NCBI GenBank assembly: GCA_949282265.1
Contig: CASDOZ010000007.1
Location: forward strand, 1 to 64,000
Direction: 5' to 3'
DNA from: an uncultured Bacteroidales bacterium
Lineage (GTDB): Bacteria > Bacteroidota > Bacteroidia > Bacteroidales > Paludibacteraceae
DNA: 64,000 bases
Made by a program: the position numbers and the translations under genes. Below the pieces are notes generated by a model. That model searched no databases, had not been told where the DNA came from, and worked only from the letters and a program-made list of their open reading frames with translations. The stretch's first letter is position 1. Each line of letters starts with the position of its first letter. Positions 43,707-52,799 of the stretch are shown here, piece by piece.

Positions 43707-44468
43707 ATGAAAAAATTAGGTCTTTATGCAATGGCCGCAATGGTCTTGATGTTTGCAAGTTGTGAAAAGGAAGAAACGACAGAAACCAGATTAATCACCT
43801 TTGAGGATGTAAACCTTGGCGAAAGCGGTTATTGGGATGGTAGCGATTTGAGCGGCACGCCGAAAACCGAGGAATCGTGGGGCTCGCAGATTACCAATTA
43901 TTACGGTTCGTTTGCCGATAACGGTTTTGTTTTTGAAAATGTTTATACGTCTGATTGGTACTCATGGAAAGGTTTTGCTTGCTCGTCCCTGACGGATACG
44001 GAAACTGCGGGTTATGCGAACCAATACAGCGTTGTGGCCGGACAGGGTGCGGCAGGTTCAAAGAAATTCGCGCTTGCTTTCGATGACAATGCCACATTTA
44101 CCTGCACCTATCCGGAAGGTTATACGACTTGTTCGTTGAAGAGCATGATGGTCTGCAACGGCATCTATGCTTATCTGGAAATGCGTGATGGCGGTTTCGG
44201 TAAAAAGTTTGCCGAGGGCGACTGGTTCAAGGTAACCATTACCGGCTATACGGGCGAAACCCAGACCGGTGCCGTGGAATATTACCTGGCGGATTTCCGC
44301 GATGGCAAGACGTTTATCAACAACAGCTGGGAGCAGGTGGATTTGACCCCGCTCGGTGCGCCAGAGAAAGTGGTTTTCACATTCGATGGTTCGGATAAGG
44401 GTGATTACGGTTTGAATACACCGAAGTATGTGTTCATCGACAATATCGCCGTTGAATTGGTGAAATAA
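43707..44468 (+). CDS. DUF4465 surface lipoprotein, candidate B12-binding protein
   Basis: 253 aa. Lipoprotein signal (residues 1-18, Cys19 in FASC), then EKEETTE, an acidic start like known surface-export signals of Bacteroidota lipoproteins. The body has DUF4465 features: LITFEDVNLGESGYWDG, GFVFENVYTSDWYSWKGFACS, ADFRDGKTFINNSWEQVDLTPLG and KYVFIDNIAVEL. It follows its own cobalamin riboswitch. Surface B12-binding lipoproteins named BtuH are encoded at similar sites in gut Bacteroidetes; whether this protein belongs to that group I cannot check. A terminator follows at 44543-44579. Confidence 0.87.
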   Translation: MKKLGLYAMAAMVLMFASCEKEETTETRLITFEDVNLGESGYWDGSDLSGTPKTEESWGSQITNYYGSFADNGFVFENVYTSDWYSWKGFACSSLTDTETAGYANQYSVVAGQGAAGSKKFALAFDDNATFTCTYPEGYTTCSLKSMMVCNGIYAYLEMRDGGFGKKFAEGDWFKVTITGYTGETQTGAVEYYLADFRDGKTFINNSWEQVDLTPLGAPEKVVFTFDGSDKGDYGLNTPKYVFIDNIAVELVK

Positions 44469-44542
44469 AAACAATAAGAATTTAAAAACTTCGATAGACA
44501 AGGCATATTTTCTGCCATAACGTTATGCTTTGTTCGGAGCAT

Positions 44543-44579
44543 AGCCCCGTGGGGTTGAGACAACTGTGCGGGGCTTTTT
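44543..44579 (+). terminator. Terminator after the DUF4465 gene
   Basis: AGCCCCG (44543-44549) and CGGGGCT (44569-44575) pair around a 19-nt loop, followed by TTTTT. It separates the B12 locus from nrdD, whose ATG is 35 nt further on. An overlapping smaller hairpin TATGCT/AGCATA precedes it. Confidence 0.75.
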
Positions 44580-44613
44580 CATATCAAAAAAACATCAAAA
44601 ACTCGAATTAATT

Positions 44614-46725
44614 ATGGGATCAGCAGAAGTTATCATTGTCAAGCGTGACGGCAAACGCGAATTGTTTTCGTTGGACAAAATCAAGAATGCCATTGCCAAG
44701 GCGTTCCTGTCGGTCGGCAGTTTTGCCACGCAGGATATCATGACCGCCATTTTGAGCCACTTGAACATCTCCAACGGCATGAGTGTGGAAGAAATCCAAA
44801 ACCAGGTGGAAATCGCGCTTATGTCGGAACGTTATTACAGCGTGGCCAAGTCGTTTATGCTTTACCGGCAGAAACATACGGAAGACCGCGAAACGCGCGA
44901 CAAACTGAACTTCCTGATAGATTATTGCAACGCATCGAACGCGGCAACCGGCAGCAAGTATGATGCCAACGCCAATGTGGACAAAAAGAACATTGCCACT
45001 TTGATTGGCGAACTTCCCAAGTCGAATTTCATCCGGCTGAACCGCCGCCTGCTGACCGACCGTATCAAGGAAATGTATGGCAAGGAACTGTCCGACAAAT
45101 ACATGTATCTGCTGAACAGCCATTTCATTTACAAGAATGATGAAACGAGCTTGGCCAATTATTGCGCGAGTATCACGATGTATCCGTGGCTGATTGGCGG
45201 CACGCTGTCCATTGGTGGCAACTCCACGCCGCCGACCAACTTGAAATCGTTCTGTGGCGGGTTTGTGAACATGGTGTTCATTGTATCAAGCATGTTGAGC
45301 GGCGCGTGTGCAACACCCGAATTTTTGATGTACATGAACTATTTTATCGGCAAGGAATATGGGCAGGATTATTACCTGAACCCGGAGCGGATTGTCGATT
45401 TGTCGGTTAAACAGCGTACCATTGACAAAATGATTACCGACTGTTTCGAGCAAATCGTCTATTCCATCAACCAGCCGACCGGCGCCCGAAATTTCCAAGC
45501 GGTGTTCTGGAACGTGGCTTATTATGACAGCTACTATTTCAACAGCCTGTTTGAGAACTTTGTCTTTCCCGATGGCAGCAAACCGCATTGGGAATCGCTC
45601 AGTTGGCTGCAAAAACGCTTTATGAAGTGGTTCAACCGCGAACGCACCAAAACCGTGCTGACATTCCCGGTGGAAACGATGGCCATGCTCACCAAGGACG
45701 GCGATGTGCTGGACAAGGAATATGCCGATTTCACGGCGGAAATGTACGCCGAAGGCCACTCGTTCTTTACCTACCTGAGCGACAACGCCGATTCGCTGAG
45801 CAGTTGTTGCCGCTTGCGCAACGAGATAACCGACAACGGATTCAGTTACACGCTCGGCGCGGGCGGTGTGTCCACTGGTTCCAAAAGCGTGCTGACCATC
45901 AACCTGAACCGTTGCATACAATACGCCGTCAAGGCAGGGATGCCATATCAGGCATTTTTGCGTGAGGTGGTCGATTTGACCCATAAAGTGCAGTTGGCAT
46001 ACAATGAAAACCTCAAAGCCTTGCAAGCCAAAGGAATGTTGCCGCTATTTGATGCCGGTTACATCAATATCGACCGTCAGTATCTGACCATCGGAGTGAA
46101 CGGTTTGGTGGAAGCTGCCGAATTTTTGGGTATCGAAATCAACGACAATCCTGCATACGTGCAGTTTGTGCAGGGCGTGCTGGGCATTGTGGAAGAATAC
46201 AATAAAAAATACCGCACTAAGCATGTCATGTTCAACTGTGAAATGATTCCGGCCGAGAATGTGGGCGTGAAACATGCCAAATGGGACAAGGAGGACCATT
46301 ATCAGGTGCCGCGCGACTGCTACAACAGCTACTTTTATGTAGTGGAAGATGACAAGCTGAATGTGATAGACAAATTCCGCCTGCATGGCCGGAAATATAT
46401 CGAGCATTTGACGGGCGGCTCGGCGTTGCACATGAATTTGGAGGAACATTTGAGCAAGGGACAGTACCGCCATTTGCTGCGTGTGGCAGCGCAGGAAGGT
46501 TGTAACTATTTCACGTTCAACATCCCGAACACGATATGCAACGAATGTGGCCATATTGACAAGCGTTATCTGCACGAATGTCCCAAGTGCCATAGCCAAA
46601 ACGTGGATTATTTGACCCGCGTTATCGGTTATATGAAGCGTGTCAGCAATTTTTCGCAGGCCCGCCAGAAAGAAGCGGCCCGGCGCCATTACGCGACTTA
46701 TGAAAAGGCGGAAGCAACATGCTGA
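44614..46725 (+). CDS. nrdD: Anaerobic (class III) ribonucleoside-triphosphate reductase
   Basis: 703-aa oxygen-sensitive enzyme making dNTPs. An ATP-cone domain covers residues 5-95 (VIIVKRDGKRELFSLDKI), then the glycyl-radical barrel (SFCGGFVNMVF, GARNFQAVFWNVAYYDSYYF, SSCCRLRNEI). A zinc site of two CxxC pairs (CNECG, CPKCH) precedes the radical motif RVIGYM with Gly at 672. Length is normal. ATG 44614 is chosen because the ATP cone begins at once. Its stop overlaps nrdG by 7 nt. It indicates growth without oxygen. Confidence 0.95.
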   Translation: MGSAEVIIVKRDGKRELFSLDKIKNAIAKAFLSVGSFATQDIMTAILSHLNISNGMSVEEIQNQVEIALMSERYYSVAKSFMLYRQKHTEDRETRDKLNFLIDYCNASNAATGSKYDANANVDKKNIATLIGELPKSNFIRLNRRLLTDRIKEMYGKELSDKYMYLLNSHFIYKNDETSLANYCASITMYPWLIGGTLSIGGNSTPPTNLKSFCGGFVNMVFIVSSMLSGACATPEFLMYMNYFIGKEYGQDYYLNPERIVDLSVKQRTIDKMITDCFEQIVYSINQPTGARNFQAVFWNVAYYDSYYFNSLFENFVFPDGSKPHWESLSWLQKRFMKWFNRERTKTVLTFPVETMAMLTKDGDVLDKEYADFTAEMYAEGHSFFTYLSDNADSLSSCCRLRNEITDNGFSYTLGAGGVSTGSKSVLTINLNRCIQYAVKAGMPYQAFLREVVDLTHKVQLAYNENLKALQAKGMLPLFDAGYINIDRQYLTIGVNGLVEAAEFLGIEINDNPAYVQFVQGVLGIVEEYNKKYRTKHVMFNCEMIPAENVGVKHAKWDKEDHYQVPRDCYNSYFYVVEDDKLNVIDKFRLHGRKYIEHLTGGSALHMNLEEHLSKGQYRHLLRVAAQEGCNYFTFNIPNTICNECGHIDKRYLHECPKCHSQNVDYLTRVIGYMKRVSNFSQARQKEAARRHYATYEKAEATC

Positions 46726-47189
46726 AATATACTGATTACGATATTGTTTTCCAGGAAATCCCGGATGAGGTTACGTTGGCGGTCAATTTGTCCAACTGTC
46801 CCAACGGTTGCAAAGGCTGCCACAGTCCCCATTTGATGCAGGATATTGGCGAGGCTTTGGATGAACCGGCCATCGACCGGCTGTTGGAAAAGTACGGCAC
46901 ATCGGTTACCTGTTTTTGCTTTATGGGCGGTGATGCGGATGTGGATGAACTGTTTTGGCGGGCAGCCTATCTGCGCCGGCGAACGGCTTTAAAGATAGGC
47001 TGGTATTCCGGTAGGGCGCAGTTGCCGCCTCAGTTCGACCCGCAACTGTTCGATTATGTGAAAACAGGCGGTTACATGGAAAAACTCGGCGGCTTGAAAT
47101 CGCAGGCGACAAACCAACGCTTGTACAAAGTGACGACTGACCACAAGCTGGAAGATATTACGTTCCGTTTCTGGAAGCGGATAGGTTAG
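46719..47189 (+). CDS. nrdG: Anaerobic ribonucleotide reductase activating protein
   Basis: 156-aa radical-SAM enzyme that makes the glycyl radical on NrdD. The CX3CX2C cluster motif is at Cys27, Cys31 and Cys34 (CPNGCKGC), followed by HSPHLM. FMGGDADVDEL supplies the GGE-like SAM-binding stretch, here with Asp. It overlaps nrdD by 7 nt, so the two are coupled. Its end converges with the Nudix gene with a 4-nt overlap of the coding ends. Confidence 0.93.
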   Translation: MLKYTDYDIVFQEIPDEVTLAVNLSNCPNGCKGCHSPHLMQDIGEALDEPAIDRLLEKYGTSVTCFCFMGGDADVDELFWRAAYLRRRTALKIGWYSGRAQLPPQFDPQLFDYVKTGGYMEKLGGLKSQATNQRLYKVTTDHKLEDITFRFWKRIG

Positions 47190-47713
47190 TCTTTCTCTAT
47201 TAACATTTTCATGCGTTCCACGGCTCGGCGGATGGAACGCAACCCGAATGCCTCGGGATGTACATCGGCAAGCGGAATGAAACTGCATTCTGCAACATCA
47301 TCAGCCGGACGCACGGCTACGTTCTCTGGCAATATGCAACGGAAAAACATATCCAATGTCGGAATTTCCAGATCGGAATAGACGTACAGGTTAGGCAGTG
47401 AAAACAGATACTCGACTGCGAGTGCTTGCGCGCCGGTTTCTTCGAGCAGTTCCCGCCGGATGGCTTCTTCGGCTGTTTCTTCATAATCCACAAAGCCTCC
47501 GGGCAAGTCCAACGTGCCGCGTGCCGGTTCTTTGGCGCGTTTGCATACCAGCAACTCGCCTTTTGTGTTGAAAATGAACGCGGCCACTGCGGCCGATGGG
47601 TTGTGGTAAAACACGAAACCGCAGTCGGCGCAACGTTTCGATTTGAAATTGTTGTCCTCGAAATGCCCGCTGCCGCAAGCCGGACAGTATTTGAATTTGT
47701 CCTTAAAATGCAT
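47186..47713 (-). CDS. Nudix hydrolase with N-terminal zinc ribbon
   Basis: 175 aa. A zinc ribbon with Cys10, Cys13, Cys28 and Cys31 precedes a Nudix domain whose box GGFVDYEETAEEAIRRELLEETG (in pieces: GGFVDYEET, REL, EETG) fits the GX5EX7REUXEEXGU pattern. The zinc ribbon plus Nudix pairing resembles NADH pyrophosphatase (NudC-like) and related NDP-linked hydrolases; the substrate is not certain. It begins 11 nt inside the end of the outer-membrane protein gene upstream, so the two are translated together. ATG 47713 is the start of the zinc ribbon. Confidence 0.87.
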   Translation of the reverse strand: MHFKDKFKYCPACGSGHFEDNNFKSKRCADCGFVFYHNPSAAVAAFIFNTKGELLVCKRAKEPARGTLDLPGGFVDYEETAEEAIRRELLEETGAQALAVEYLFSLPNLYVYSDLEIPTLDMFFRCILPENVAVRPADDVAECSFIPLADVHPEAFGLRSIRRAVERMKMLIEKD

Positions 47714-48371
47714 AGCTGAAGCTGACGTACCAACCGCGCTGGTGTACCTTGTAATCCTTGGAAATGCTGAACATGCCGAAATCGTAGCCGCTTTGCAAAC
47801 GGTATTTGTCCCACTGAATGCCGCCGCCGACACCCAACATGAAGTTGAACCGTCGCAATGTGCCGTTGCTGTACAAGTCGGTTTTGCCCGTGGCGAATGA
47901 TGTCCCCGACAGTGACTCAAGATAAGCTATTTTTTCAGCAGACAGGTTGGATGTGGCATCTTGGATGTTGGCCAGGCCTATTTGGAAATCGGGGCCGCCG
48001 TATGCGAACAAAGCCAGTTTGCTCCATATTTTCTGGGTGTAAGTATAGCGTACGGGGATGTTCATCTGATGCAACCACAGGCGGTTCATCACGTATTCTT
48101 TACCATTTTCTGAAGATGTGGTGAAATGTTGTTCATTTTTGGCGTAAGCCATGTTATAGAACAATCCGGTTTGGATGCTCATGTTATAGGGGAGCAGGAA
48201 ATCAACTGTTCCGCCGATTTTTCCCCCGTGGAAATAGGTGTTCCTGTACATTTCACTAACTTGATAGGGCTGATTGTAGCCTATTTCTATACGATACGTT
48301 TGTTCGCCTCTCAATCCGGTGCTTATGCATAGCAGCACAAGTGGTAGAAATATGTGTGAGATACGTTTCAT
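47703..48371 (-). CDS. Outer membrane beta-barrel protein, PorT-like
   Basis: 222 aa with a signal peptide (MKRISHIFLPLVLLCISTGLRG). Alternating-hydrophobicity strands fill the protein (YRIEIGYNQPYQVSEMYRN, FNFMLGVGGGIQWDKYRLQ) and it ends in aromatic SFSYAF, as in outer-membrane barrels. It fits the PorT-family/OMP_b-brl group common in Bacteroidetes; PorT itself is a T9SS component, but this is a broad family and no more precise role is justified. Co-transcribed with the Nudix gene downstream. Confidence 0.78.
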   Translation of the reverse strand: MKRISHIFLPLVLLCISTGLRGEQTYRIEIGYNQPYQVSEMYRNTYFHGGKIGGTVDFLLPYNMSIQTGLFYNMAYAKNEQHFTTSSENGKEYVMNRLWLHQMNIPVRYTYTQKIWSKLALFAYGGPDFQIGLANIQDATSNLSAEKIAYLESLSGTSFATGKTDLYSNGTLRRFNFMLGVGGGIQWDKYRLQSGYDFGMFSISKDYKVHQRGWYVSFSYAF

Positions 48372-48545
48372 AGAACAATAATCATCGTTTTTGGAAAATC
48401 TTCGGGGACAAAGATACGCAATGTTGTGTGGTTTTTCGGAAAAAGCCTTCGATGTTTAACAAAAAATGTACACTTTCTTCTGGAATGTGGCATGAAAATC
48501 AATTTGTTTTTTTGTGTCGTTTTTCTGTTATCCGTTTTTTCATAG

Positions 48546-48553
48546 TATCTTTG
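48546..48553 (+). promoter_or_regulatory. -7 element of the CorC/HlyC gene
   Basis: TATCTTTG is an exact match to TAnnTTTG, 53 nt before the ATG at 48606. The -33 site is less clear. Confidence 0.55.
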
Positions 48554-48605
48554 CAGCAAAAATTCGGTTGTTTTGGCAGTTTTTGCTGCAAAACACGTCT
48601 TTGCT

Positions 48606-49853
48606 ATGGAAACCTATTTGGCCATCTTGTTGTCGTTGCTGTTTTCTGCCTTTTTCTCGGGTATGGAAATAGCTTTTGTTTCGTCCAATAAATTACGTTT
48701 TGAATTGGACAAGAAACAGCGCTCGCTGACATCGCGCATTTTGTCGGTGTTTTACCGTCATCCGCAACAGTATATTTCCACCATGTTGGTTGGTAACAAC
48801 ATTTGTCTTGTTATTTTCAGTATGCTGATGGCCCAATTATTGGCGCCTTATTTTTATTTTATTACCAATGATTTGTTGCTTTCGTTGGTGCAGTCAATCA
48901 TTGCGACGATAATCGTGTTGTTTGTCGGCGAGTTCTTGCCCAAGACCGTGTTCCGCTACAACGCCAACCTTTGGTTGCGTGTGTTCGCGCCGTTTTTGTA
49001 TATTATCTATATCGTTTTGTATCCGATTGCTATTTTCAGCACATGGATTTCGATGTTCTTTTTATGGGTTTTCCATGTCAAAATTGACCGCAGTGCCAAG
49101 GAGATGCAGTTTTCGCGTGTGGATTTAAACTATTTGATCCAGGAAAGCATGGAAGGTAGCGCGGGCGAGCAGGAAATGGAAACCGAAGTGCAGATTTTCC
49201 AGAACGCGCTGGATTTCTCCAAAGTCAAGTTGCGCGATTGTTGCGTGCCGCGCACCGAAATCATGGCTTTGCCGATTACGGCCGATACGGAATCGCTCAA
49301 AAACGCTTTTATTGAAACCGGATATTCCAAAATACTGATTTATAAAACCGATGTGGACAATATCATTGGTTACATACATGCTTCAGAGATGTTCGAACAT
49401 CAGAAAAACTGGCAGGAACATATCAATACGATTCCGATTGTACCGGAAAATATGGCGGCGCAAAAACTGATGAAATTGTTCTTGCAGGAGAAAAAAAGCA
49501 TTGCTGTCGTGGTCGATGAATTTGGAGGAACGGCCGGTATAGTTACTTTGGAAGATATTATGGAAGAGATTTTCGGCGATATAGAAGACGAGCACGATAC
49601 ACGCGAATATACGGCTGAAAAAGTTAGTGATTCGGAATATCTGTTGTCGGGACGCCTTGAAGTAGAGGAAGTTAACCGGATGTTCGGGTTGTCTTTGCCG
49701 GAGTCGGAAGAATACGAAACCATTGCAGGATTAATTTTACATCATTGCGGGCATTTCTTGAAAGTGAATGAACAGGTGAAAATCGGCGATTTCTCATTCA
49801 AGTGCCTGAAAGCGACCGATAATCGTATTGATTTACTGAAATTGATGTGTTGA
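48606..49853 (+). CDS. HlyC/CorC (CNNM) family membrane protein, GldE-like
   Basis: 415 aa. An N-terminal CNNM domain with four helices (FSAFFSGMEIAFVSSNKLRFEL, GEFLPKTVFRYNANLWLR), then paired CBS domains about residues 200-325 (VPRTEIMALP, IAVVVDEFGGTAGIVTLEDI), and a C-terminal CorC_HlyC FAD-fold domain (YLLSGRLEVEEVNRMFG). The family exports Mg2+ or related cations; in Bacteroidetes one branch is named GldE for gliding, which need not apply here. It is followed by a ppiD-like gene, an order I recall from other Bacteroidales. Confidence 0.88.
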   Translation: METYLAILLSLLFSAFFSGMEIAFVSSNKLRFELDKKQRSLTSRILSVFYRHPQQYISTMLVGNNICLVIFSMLMAQLLAPYFYFITNDLLLSLVQSIIATIIVLFVGEFLPKTVFRYNANLWLRVFAPFLYIIYIVLYPIAIFSTWISMFFLWVFHVKIDRSAKEMQFSRVDLNYLIQESMEGSAGEQEMETEVQIFQNALDFSKVKLRDCCVPRTEIMALPITADTESLKNAFIETGYSKILIYKTDVDNIIGYIHASEMFEHQKNWQEHINTIPIVPENMAAQKLMKLFLQEKKSIAVVVDEFGGTAGIVTLEDIMEEIFGDIEDEHDTREYTAEKVSDSEYLLSGRLEVEEVNRMFGLSLPESEEYETIAGLILHHCGHFLKVNEQVKIGDFSFKCLKATDNRIDLLKLMC

Positions 49854-49854
49854 T

Positions 49855-49885
49855 TTTGCGAACCAAACATTTTTTTGTATTTTCG
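49855..49885 (+). promoter_or_regulatory. Promoter of the PpiD-like gene
   Basis: TTTG (49855-49858), a 19-nt spacer and TATTTTCG (49878-49885; one mismatch to TAnnTTTG) lie about 70 nt before the ATG. Confidence 0.55.
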
Positions 49886-49952
49886 CACGCTCAAAAATAT
49901 CCATCAAAATGGACAAATGAATATTAATTGATTATAATCAAATAACATTGAA

Positions 49953-52064
49953 ATGGCAACATTAGAGAAAATCAGAAGCAAGGGTGTTTTATTGCTCGTT
50001 ATCGTGGGCGTTGCCTTGCTGGCGTTTATCATTGGCGACTTTTTGAATTCTGGCGCCACTTATTTTAACCAATCCCGTGAAAACGTGGCTGAGATTGCAG
50101 GACAGAGCATTCATATTCTGGATTATCAGAAAGCTATCGATGAAATGACCGATGTGTACAAATTGCAGTCCGGCGTGAATGACCTGACGGAAGACCAGAT
50201 GGCCCAAATTCGTACTTCTGTGTGGGAAACGATGGTCAATGAACGGCTTTTGCAGGCTGAATGCGAAAAAATCGGCTTGACCGTTACTACCCAAGAATTG
50301 GGCGAGCGCATTTTCGGCAGCAACCCGCATCCGCTGTTGAACCAGTGCCGCGCGTTCATGGATGAAAACGGACGTTTCAGTCACGATGCCGTTATGCAGT
50401 TTTACAGCTATGTGAACCAGGACGAAGCGAACCAATCGGAAGAAATCATGCGCTTGCGCAACTATTACCTGTTCTGGGAAGATGCCGTGCGTAACAGCAT
50501 GTTGCAGGAAAAATATGTTGCTATCCTGGGCAAGGCCGTAACCGCTAATGCCTTGGAGGCAAAATACAATTTTGACAACCGCAAAACCACGGTTGATGTC
50601 TCGTTTGTCATGCAACCTTATTATGCTCTTCCTGATTCCACGGTCAGCGTGAGCGAAAGCGAAATAAAGTCGCTCTATTCCAAACGTAAAGAACAATACA
50701 AACAGGAACCAAACCGGACTATCCGTTACATTTGTTTCGACATCGTACCTTCGGAGGAAGACTATGAAGAAGCAAAGGTTTGGATGGAAAAACTGAAACC
50801 TGAATTTGATACGACTGATGATATCGCTGGTGTTGTGAACGCCAATTCGGATCTTATGTATGATGGCCGTAATTATTCAGAATCGACAGTTCCGACTGAA
50901 TACAAGGAATTTGCTTTCAGCGGTAAGAAAGGTGATGTGACGCCAATTGAGTTCTCGGATGATACTTATCGTACGGCACGCATTGTAGAGACAGGTTTGA
51001 TGGTTTCTGATTCTGTAAAATTGCGCCACATCTATTTGGCGGAAAACAATGCAGAACGCATCGACAGTATTGTAAAGGCTATCCGTCGTGGTGCTGATTT
51101 TGCTGCATTGGCAAGTAAATATTCCGTAGTTCCGCAGACGGCTGCCAATGGCGGTGAAATAGGTTGGGTTGGTGAATACGGTCTGACTCCGGAAATTGCG
51201 GGACCCGCATTCAGCAAAGCTGCTAACGAAGTGTTTACCGTAACGCAAGGACAAGGTGCGCAGATATTCCAGATTATGGAAAAGAGCAAACCGACTCCAA
51301 AAGTCAAGTTGGCGATTTTGTCACGCAAGGTAACGCCGAGCAGCCGCACATATAGTGCTTTGTATAACAGCGCAAAACGTTTTATTGTGGAGCATGGCAA
51401 CATGGAAGCCTTCGAGAACGGTGCGAAAGAACAGAATCTGACTATTTTACCGGCTTTTGGATTGCAGAAAAATACGGAAAAAGTTGGTTCATTGGCGCAG
51501 TCGCGTCAGATTGTGCGCTGGGCATTTGACGAAAAAACCGACAAAGGAGATGTGTCAGATGTGTTTGAATGCAATAATTGTTTCGTTGTTGCTATTTTGA
51601 GCGAAGTTAACGATGGCGAATATCGCTCTTTGCAAAACGTGAGCGGTGAACTGAAAGCAGAACTTGTAAAGGACAAGAAAGCTGAGAAAATGATTAAGGA
51701 CATGAAAGCCCTTTTGGCTACGGACAACACTCTGGAAGCTGTTGCAAAAGCCGTGAAAGCCGATGTGCAGCAAGCCGAAGGTATTAATTTCGCTTCCTAT
51801 CGTTTCGGTTCTGTCGGAGTTGAACCTTATTTGGTCGGGCTTGCTCCCGTTATGGAGGTTGGCAAGGTTTCCGAGCCGGTGAAGGGCAACAATGGTGTAT
51901 TCGTTATCAAGACCAGCAATCCCAAAGAGTCCGAAGCAACATACGACGAAACTTCCGAACTTATCCAGATGAATATGTACACAAGCTATTCTTTGCCGTA
52001 CAGGGCTATTGAGTTGATTCGTCAAAAAGGTTCGATAGAGGATAATCGTGCTAATTTCTATTGA
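49953..52064 (+). CDS. PpiD/SurA-like peptidylprolyl isomerase
   Basis: 703-aa membrane-anchored periplasmic foldase. One helix at residues 10-30 (GVLLLVIVGVALLAFIIGDF) leaves the rest in the periplasm. A SurA-N-like chaperone region spans residues 40-190, and a parvulin PPIase domain about residues 345-450 (RHIYLAENNAERID, RGADFAALASKYSVVP, NGGEIGWVGEYGLTPE). A second, weaker parvulin-like segment follows to the end. It helps fold outer-membrane and secreted proteins. A strong terminator follows. Confidence 0.9.
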   Translation: MATLEKIRSKGVLLLVIVGVALLAFIIGDFLNSGATYFNQSRENVAEIAGQSIHILDYQKAIDEMTDVYKLQSGVNDLTEDQMAQIRTSVWETMVNERLLQAECEKIGLTVTTQELGERIFGSNPHPLLNQCRAFMDENGRFSHDAVMQFYSYVNQDEANQSEEIMRLRNYYLFWEDAVRNSMLQEKYVAILGKAVTANALEAKYNFDNRKTTVDVSFVMQPYYALPDSTVSVSESEIKSLYSKRKEQYKQEPNRTIRYICFDIVPSEEDYEEAKVWMEKLKPEFDTTDDIAGVVNANSDLMYDGRNYSESTVPTEYKEFAFSGKKGDVTPIEFSDDTYRTARIVETGLMVSDSVKLRHIYLAENNAERIDSIVKAIRRGADFAALASKYSVVPQTAANGGEIGWVGEYGLTPEIAGPAFSKAANEVFTVTQGQGAQIFQIMEKSKPTPKVKLAILSRKVTPSSRTYSALYNSAKRFIVEHGNMEAFENGAKEQNLTILPAFGLQKNTEKVGSLAQSRQIVRWAFDEKTDKGDVSDVFECNNCFVVAILSEVNDGEYRSLQNVSGELKAELVKDKKAEKMIKDMKALLATDNTLEAVAKAVKADVQQAEGINFASYRFGSVGVEPYLVGLAPVMEVGKVSEPVKGNNGVFVIKTSNPKESEATYDETSELIQMNMYTSYSLPYRAIELIRQKGSIEDNRANFY

Positions 52065-52100
52065 TTTATCCATATATAAAAAAGATATTTATTTATAGTA

Positions 52101-52136
52101 GAAGTAGCCGTGTTATTGCGGCTGCTTCTTTTTTTT
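52101..52136 (+). terminator. Terminator after the PpiD-like gene
   Basis: GAAGTAGCCG and CGGCTGCTTC pair (one T-G) around an 8-nt loop, followed by eight T. Confidence 0.9.
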
Positions 52137-52279
52137 GTTTATTGGAATTTTGTACACTGAGGAGAATGAAAAATATTAGAATTTATATCAATAGCAGAAG
52201 TAGTTTTGTTTAGCTGTTTTCATGTGTTTTGATCTGATTTATCCAGCGGTTTATGGTAAATTTTCATAGATTAATATAT

Positions 52280-52310
52280 TTTGAACTTTCTGTGAAAAAT
52301 ATTATCTTTG
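52280..52310 (+). promoter_or_regulatory. Promoter of the T9SS-domain protein gene
   Basis: TTTG (52280-52283), a 19-nt spacer and TATCTTTG (52303-52310) match the consensus, 24 nt before the ATG at 52334. Confidence 0.75.
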
Positions 52311-52333
52311 CCGCTCACTTTAAATTTATAATT

Positions 52334-52792
52334 ATGCAAAAAATTATTCCGGTAGTTGTAGCGCTTTTGTTTTCATGTTCCCTTTCTGCCCGGCAGGTAT
52401 GGTGCATGCTGACAGACAAAGGCGATGAAATTCCCATGTATTCCATTGATTATTTGTTGGCGTCCGATACGGAGGCCGCATTTACCGTTGTCTTGAAGGA
52501 TGGCTCGAGGGTCTTGGATGTGGAAAAAGCCACATTCCGGCTTTCCCAACTTTCTACGGAAGTCCAAAAACCTGTTTCCGAAACCGTTTCATTGTATCCG
52601 AATCCAGTGTCGCATACTTTGTTCCTATCCGGCTATGAGGACAGGCAAGTGCAGCTTGTTGCGCTTAACGGCTCTGTTATCAAAGAAATAAGGATAACGC
52701 AACAAGAGCAAGGCATTGATGTGAAAGATTTGCCGGCTGGTATTTATATTTTACGCTCGCCGCATAACTCCATCCAGTTTGTAAAACAATAA
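52334..52792 (+). CDS. Small secreted protein with T9SS type A sorting-like domain
   Basis: 152 aa. A signal peptide (MQKIIPVVVALLFSCSLSA), about 60 residues with no recognised fold, then a Por secretion-type C-terminal domain: VSLYPNPVSHTLFLSG, QLVALNGSVIKEIRI and DLPAGIYILRSP. That domain normally targets proteins through the type IX secretion system to the cell surface. Here it is more than a third of the protein, so the cargo is tiny. It lies 8 nt before the transglutaminase gene and probably shares its transcript. T9SS genes themselves are not in the window. Confidence 0.78.
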   Translation: MQKIIPVVVALLFSCSLSARQVWCMLTDKGDEIPMYSIDYLLASDTEAAFTVVLKDGSRVLDVEKATFRLSQLSTEVQKPVSETVSLYPNPVSHTLFLSGYEDRQVQLVALNGSVIKEIRITQQEQGIDVKDLPAGIYILRSPHNSIQFVKQ

Positions 52793-52799
52793 AAACAAC

